Source: Mikania micrantha (lineage: Eukaryota; Streptophyta; Magnoliopsida; Asterales; Asteraceae). From it: 64,000 bases of DNA. The DNA is taken from the NCBI GenBank assembly GCA_009363875.1, contig CM018697.1:46889484-46953483 (forward strand), given 5' to 3'. The notes under the pieces were generated by a model. It was not told the DNA's origin. It was given only the letters and a program-made list of their open reading frames with translations, and made no database searches. A program made the translations under genes and the position numbers. Positions 59,040 to 64,000 of this stretch are shown one piece after another (position 1 is the first letter of the stretch; each line of letters opens with the position of its first letter).

Positions 59040-59240
59040 TTGATTCGTTTGATTCGTTGAACTCACGCACTTGTTTCGTCAAAATAGTTTCTTCTGATTC
59101 GTTGAAATGACACACTTGATTCATCAAATTAGTTTCGTTTGACTCGTTGAAATGACACACTTGATTCGTCAAAATAGTTTCGTTTGATTCGTTGAAATGA
59201 CACACTTGTTTCGTCAAAATAGTTTCGTTTGATTCGTTGA
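59040..59240 (-). repeat. 45-bp minisatellite in F 5' LTR
   Basis: Between four and five copies of a 45-bp unit (GTTTCGTTTGATTCGTTGAA, then ATGACACACTTGATTCGTCA, then AAATA). Because 45 is divisible by 3 it produces a repetitive open frame on the minus strand (58900-59217), which I regard as fortuitous. It is absent from the 3' LTR. Confidence 0.85.
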
Positions 59241-60317
59241 CATGTTTAGTTTAACCCAATTATCCTCTTAAAGTATAAGTAGATAGATTTAGTAAAAACC
59301 TGCATAAAATTTACCTAGACATAGTCTAGGATAACATTCATACATATATACAAGATATATATAATTTAAAAGCATTTATGTAAACAATTTGAATAAAACA
59401 GTTTACGCTTGCTTCTCAGCCCCGCGTTTTAAAACAAAAAGTTAGAAAAGGGGCAATGAACTCACCTGTGTTGATGTCTAATGTACTACCACATAATGCG
59501 CACTCTTTTTTGTAGACTAAGTATCTTCAATTCCTGATTTGTTTTAAAAGAATTTGAATACTATAAGTACGCGTATTAGTCGTAGTATGCAAGGCTTGGT
59601 CTCAGTGTGTAACTAAGTGTCCTAAACTACTAATGTGTTTCTAAAACAAAATCTTCTAATTTAACTTAGGTACCCCTTTAGAAACCCAATATCATAATTA
59701 ATTACTACATGTTATGATTACTTTGTTCTTACTTAGTGTCATTTTGAGTTGACCATAATTTTTAGAAATTCATTCACTTTAATCTAACAACGTTTATAAC
59801 CATTTTCTTTTATAAAAATCTCATTACTTGATTTAAACCAACTTTTAACGTTTGATGGGCTCTAATTAAGTCCCTTTGGCCCAAGCAAGCCCATGGATCA
59901 GATTTGAGTTCTTTGCATCATTCAACATGGCCCATTAACTTATCTAAGTTAATTGTAAATGTCAAACCTTTTAATAGGTTAGTGTTAATGATTAAGTTAA
60001 CCCATCCTACTTTAGTTCTTTGATTTTCAATGACTTTTTCTTGATGTATTGAATCATCTCACTAAGTGTCAATCACTAATGCTAAGTTGTTAGAGTATTT
60101 TACTTAAACCCTTTCTCAACCTAACACTTAAGTTGTTTACTCATGTTGGGCCCTCATGATTTAGGTAGTAGTTTTATGAAATAACAACTCTACTTATTAG
60201 CCCATGCACACACACATGTAATATATTCCATGCATGCATGTATTCTTAAATTCCCATGCCTTACACCACTCTAAAATCATCATGTTTCATAGAAATCAAA
60301 TTGCACACTTCACTGAC

Positions 60318-60826
60318 CAGCGAACTTTTGGACTCAAGCTAAGGTTCGGCTAGGGACATAGGAAGGTTCGGTAACCCTAAGGTGGTCTTAAGGTTCGGCG
60401 GCCCTTTCTGAGTCACAAGAGTTCGGTCAAGAATTTTGGCTAACACCCTACCCCAACGAACCTTTAGGGTTCGTCCATTAGGTTCTGCCTCCAAAGGGTT
60501 CGTAGGTCATGTGCATGATTCATGGTTGCATAGGTTTGGTCAATAAGGGTTCGGATTTGTAGAATGGTTCGGTGAACAGAAGGCTCAGCTAACAGATTTA
60601 ATGCAACAGGTACGGTGCAGGTGGGGCATAGGTTCGGCTGCTGCCTTGCAGGGTTCGTTGCAAGGAACAACCAGGTTTGTTGCAGGTTCGTGGCTCAGTG
60701 TAGACATGTTCGTGGAGCAAGGTTCGTCCCAAAAAGAGAAGGTTCGGTCAGGCAAGGGAAGATTCAACTGGGTTCGACTTGGGCGCTGCTAGGTTCAGCC
60801 GGGTGCTGGCCTTGCACGAACCTGTG
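60318..60826. repeat. GGTTCG array in F 5' LTR
   Basis: Copy of the array at 43308-43810 with scattered C-to-T type changes (for example GGTTCGGTC to GGTTTGGTC near 60533). GAAGGTTC is retained near 60362 and 60738. Confidence 0.85.
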
Positions 60827-61856
60827 TCTCCATCTTCCTCTTCGATCCAATCTGTTACAACACAAATTCCTAGCTCTTTCTAGTCGATTACATGAGTTCA
60901 TCTAAGTGCTTATGAGTGTCTAGGCCGGTTAAAACATCAACAACCCAAAGGGTTTGTGATATATGCTAAAACCGAAAAAAATAAAGGGGTTATTTACCTC
61001 AAATTTCACGGGTGAAAGCTCAAACTTCTTGTACTTTCTTGATCTACGCAGCAAGAGGAACGTTTAGACACCAACTATGCTCGAATCCACTGAGAAATCA
61101 CCACCAAATCGTAGAAAGAAGAAGGAGAAACTTGTTCTAGAAAGAGAGGGTTTTTGAACGAGAATGAGAGAAAGAGAATGAGGTGGTGGAGGTTGGTTGA
61201 GCATTTAATTACCATATTAAATGTTTCAATTATCCGGGGGTTCGGTCTTACTCGGTTTCGCATAAAATGCCGGTATTTTAGTAGTTTTGTCACGAAACGA
61301 CAGGATTTGTAAAATAGAATTTATAAAATTATTCCAAGTTGTGATTCCTAATAAATTAACTAATATCCTTTATCCATTTTAAACTTTCAAAATATTTATT
61401 TAACTCTTTAAATCGAAACGTACGGTCGTCGCCCGTATTTGTTCGAATCGTCAATCATACAAACACAACGATAACTATACTTTTCAATATTGTTTAATAA
61501 TTATTGGATATTATTCAAAACGTTAAACCTTCAGATATATTCATTCAGATCGTCACCTGTACGAATAACCCGTCAATTTAGCATTCACATAACAATTAAA
61601 TGTTTATACATAATAAATCCTAACAATTAATCCCATGATGGTTCTATGTTGCCAAATGATTATCTGACTCAAGAACCATGATTCTGAACTTTGTTTCTGT
61701 TAAATGTTTCTGAACTTGTTGTCTGATAACACAAAATGATAACGACAATGGACATGAATAGAAAATGCACTGAAATGTATATTGTTCGTACCTGTTTACT
61801 GTTCATGTTACTGTTTAAGATCACTGTTCCGGTACGGTTCCGGCGCTAATGTTACA

Positions 61857-61861
61857 CAGCT
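61857..61861 (+). other. Target-site duplication of F, right
   Basis: CAGCT after F's end GTTACA, matching 41713-41717; element E resumes directly (GCAACTGCCACTGCC). Confidence 0.95.
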
Positions 61862-64000
61862 GCAACTGCCACTGCCTGTGCTTTTGTCATAGGAACTACC
61901 GAAGCACGTGAAGAGCCGACAGTCATCACACCTACATTTCTCATCAACAATCATTATGTTTCTATATTGTTTGATACGGTAGAAGTAGATGATGGTAAGA
62001 ACATACTGGAGAAGTTGCCGTATCGGTTAGCATCCTCCGAAATGCAAGAACTGTCTATTCAGCTTCAGGAACTTCTAGACAAAGGATTCATCAGACCGAG
62101 CTACACACCACAGGGAGCTCCTGTTCTTTTTGTTAAGAAGAAAGACGGTTCGTTTAGAATATGCATCGATTATCGTGAGTTAAACAAGTTGACAATCAAG
62201 AACCGATATCCTCTACCGAGGATCAATGATGAGTTTGATCAATTACAGGGAGCAACTTGCTTCTCGAAGATTGATTTACGGTCTGGGTATCATCAGTTGA
62301 GAGTAAATGATGAGGATATTACGAAGATTGCGTTTAGGACTTGATATGGGCACTACGAGTTTGTGGTTATGTCATTTGGCCTAACCAACGCACCGGCAGT
62401 GTTCATGGACTTGATGAATAGAGTCTACAGGCGTTACTTAGATCAGTTCGTTTTTGTCTATATTGATGATATACTTATCTATTCTAAGACGAAGCAGGAT
62501 CATGAGAGTCATCTCAGAAAGATTTAGAACTGTTAAGAACCGAACAACTTTATGCCAAATTCTCTAAATGTGAATTTTGTCTAAAGGAGGTTCATTTCTT
62601 AGGACACGTTATCAACAAATATGGGATACATGTAGATCCAGCGAAGATAGAAGCGATTAAGAAATCGAGTACCCCATCTACTCGAATAGAAATCTGTTCA
62701 TTTATGGGTTTGGTAGGATATTATCGAAGGTTCATCGCGAACTTTTCAAAGATCGCTTTGCCACTAATGACTTTGACCCAGAAAAAGCAAGTGTTCAAAT
62801 GGGGGCAGATGCAAGAAGATGCATTTCAACTTCTCAAATAGAAGTTGAGCAACTCCCTTACGCTTAGTCTTCAAGAAGGTAGTGATGATTTCACTGTCTA
62901 CTGTGATGCTTCAAATATTGGTCTCGGTTGTGTACTTATGCTATGAGACAAGGTTATTGTGTATGCTTCAAGACAGCTTAAGGTTCATGAGAATAATTAT
63001 ACTACTCCCGACCTTGAGTTAGGGGCTGTGGTATGTGCATTAAAGATTTGGAGACAACACCTTTACAGTACTAAATGTGTCATTTACACGAACCACAAGA
63101 GCCTACAACACATTCTCAATCAAAAGGAGCTCAACATGACACAAAGGCGTTGAGTTGAGTTGTTAACTAACTACGCCTGTGAGATTCTTTATCTTCCAGG
63201 TAAAGCCAACGTGGCGGTGGATGCTCTTAGCCGCAAGGAACCAATCAAGCCAATGCATGTTAGAGCCTGAAGGATTTGATTCGTATTGCACAACAACAGG
63301 TGGTGATCAACAAGCTAGTGAAGACGGAGTTAGATTGCGTAGTTGAAAGTAAACTAGAACCTAGATTTGATGGGATTGTCTACTTTAATGGGCGCATATG
63401 GATTCCAAGATCAGAAGACTTGCACACTCTCATCTGTGAGGAGGCTCATAAGTCGCGGTATTCAGTTCATCCGGGAGCGGATAAGATGTATCAAGACTTG
63501 AGAACGTCATACTGGTGGCTCGGGATAAAGAAAGACATAGCCCTATACGTAGGGAAATATCTAACATGCTAAAAAGTCAAAGCAGAACATCAGAAACTCT
63601 CCGGACTTCAGTAGCAACCTGAAATTCCTCAATGGAAATGGGAACAAATTTCCATGGATTTCATAACCAATTTTCCGAGAACACCGTGAGGTTATGATTC
63701 AATTTGGGTGATAGTTGATCGACTCACCAAATCTGCTCATTTTCTCCCTATCCGAGAGGATTACAAGATTTAGAAGTTGACCAATTTGTACATCAACGAG
63801 ATCATTGCGCGTCATGGTACACCAGCATCAATCATATCTGATCGTGATAGTTGTTTCATTTCTTGCTTTTGGTAATCATTGCAAAAGGCTTTGGGAACCC
63901 GTGTCAACCTTAGCACGACGTATCATCCCCAAACAGATGGTCAAAGCGAAAGGACTATCCAGACACTCGAGGACATGCTTCGTTCTTATGAGATCAATTT
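61862..64000 (+). pseudogene. pol: Gypsy protease-RT-RNase H-integrase, element E (decayed, runs off window)
   Basis: Resumes E after the F insertion. The start is the end of gag/protease (TFLINNHYVSILFDT), which jumps directly to the RT start (YRLASSEMQELS), so roughly 200 or more codons, including the protease active-site Gly region and the linker, are missing. RT: ICIDYRELNKLTIKNRYPLP, then TGA near 62342 where relatives have Arg, FGLTNAPAVFMDLMNR and YIDDILIYS. RNase H: YCDASNIG, TNHKSLQHI with Asp replaced by Asn. Integrase: SRYSVHPGADKMYQDL, VKAEHQK, MDFITNFP, SDRDSCF, ERTIQTLEDML. Many stops and frame changes throughout. The integrase end and 3' LTR lie beyond 64000. Confidence 0.88.

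Larger units (their letters stand above)
41718..61856 (-). mobile_element. Element F: Tekay-like Ty3/gypsy retrotransposon inserted in E
   Basis: Bounded by CAGCT duplications. On the minus strand: 5' LTR (61856-57822), primer site, gag, protease, RT, RNase H, integrase with chromodomain-like end, purine tract, 3' LTR (53011-41718) that is itself split by copia G. Gag-pol is broken but each domain is readable. F joins E's gag end to E's protease start, so insertion was into the E coding region. Confidence 0.95.
57822..61856 (-). repeat. Element F 5' LTR
   Basis: 4035 bp, from TGTAACATTAGCGCC at 61856 to CTCGGGGTGTGACA at 57822 on the minus strand. It contains two stem-loop modules (58296-58365 and 58521-58594), a 45-bp minisatellite (59040-59240), a donor-like ACAGGTGAGTTCAT (minus strand, 59457-59470), the GGTTCG array (60318-60826) and an acceptor-like TTCTCAG|GTGA (58169-58180). 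It is about 0.9 kb longer than the 3' copy, mainly through 58833-59736. Confidence 0.95.

Noticed and set aside
58900..59217. A 105-codon repetitive frame on the minus strand in F's 5' LTR
   Set aside because: It results from a 45-bp minisatellite whose length is a multiple of three; the frame is absent from the other LTR.

Overview
This window is eukaryotic, almost certainly plant, DNA: a nest of LTR retrotransposons. I see no host gene, rRNA, tRNA, CRISPR array or bacterial-type operon. Every long protein match is retrotransposon gag, protease, integrase, reverse transcriptase or RNase H, and nearly all the frames are broken. Primer-binding sites resemble the initiator Met-tRNA 3' end. The Tekay-like gypsy and SIRE-like copia families with multi-kilobase LTRs suggest a large dicot genome, perhaps Asteraceae, but that is a weak inference. 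I name the elements A to H.

Layout. (A) 1-12716, + strand: a non-autonomous LARD-like element with a truncated left LTR (1-3564), 4.6 kb of non-coding interior, and a complete 4507-bp right LTR (8210-12716). (B) 12717-15953 and 34814-about 36340, + strand: parts of an element with an unusual additional (non-gag/pol) ORF, cut in two by C and D, with LTR-like DNA rich in GGTTCG. (D) about 16010-23234, - strand: a SIRE-like copia element with an uninterrupted 1.1-kb-residue-class pol ORF and no visible 3' LTR. (C) 23235-34796, + strand: a Tekay-like gypsy element with an intact extra ORF upstream of a decayed gag-pol; its 3' LTR contains a 0.9-kb segment in three tandem copies. (H) 36540-37054, - strand: one LTR of another copia element. 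(E) about 37055-41717 and 61862-64000 (runs off the window), + strand: a decayed Tekay-like gypsy. (F) 41718-61856, - strand: a Tekay-like gypsy inserted in E with target duplication CAGCT. (G) 44470-52651, - strand: a young copia inserted in F's 3' LTR with target duplication AAACC. On the right the order of insertion is therefore E, then F, then G.

Beyond the coding parts, the gypsy-type elements A, C, E and F share non-coding modules: a splice-donor-like CAGGTGAGTTCAT, a structured block of GC-rich hairpins, an acceptor-like CTCACCAAC...TTTCAG|GT segment near the 3' end of the LTR, and (in A, E and F) a stem-loop whose loop carries TACGTATGCCCTATATATAA or a close variant. The copia-type LTRs B, D and H carry family-specific palindromic CpG-containing arrays (GGTTCG/CGAACC, CTTCGGAAG, AGTATCGATACT) upstream of TATA-like sites. 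These shared non-coding modules, the extra ORFs in C and B, and the LARD/autonomous pairing of A and C are the parts I judge least routine.
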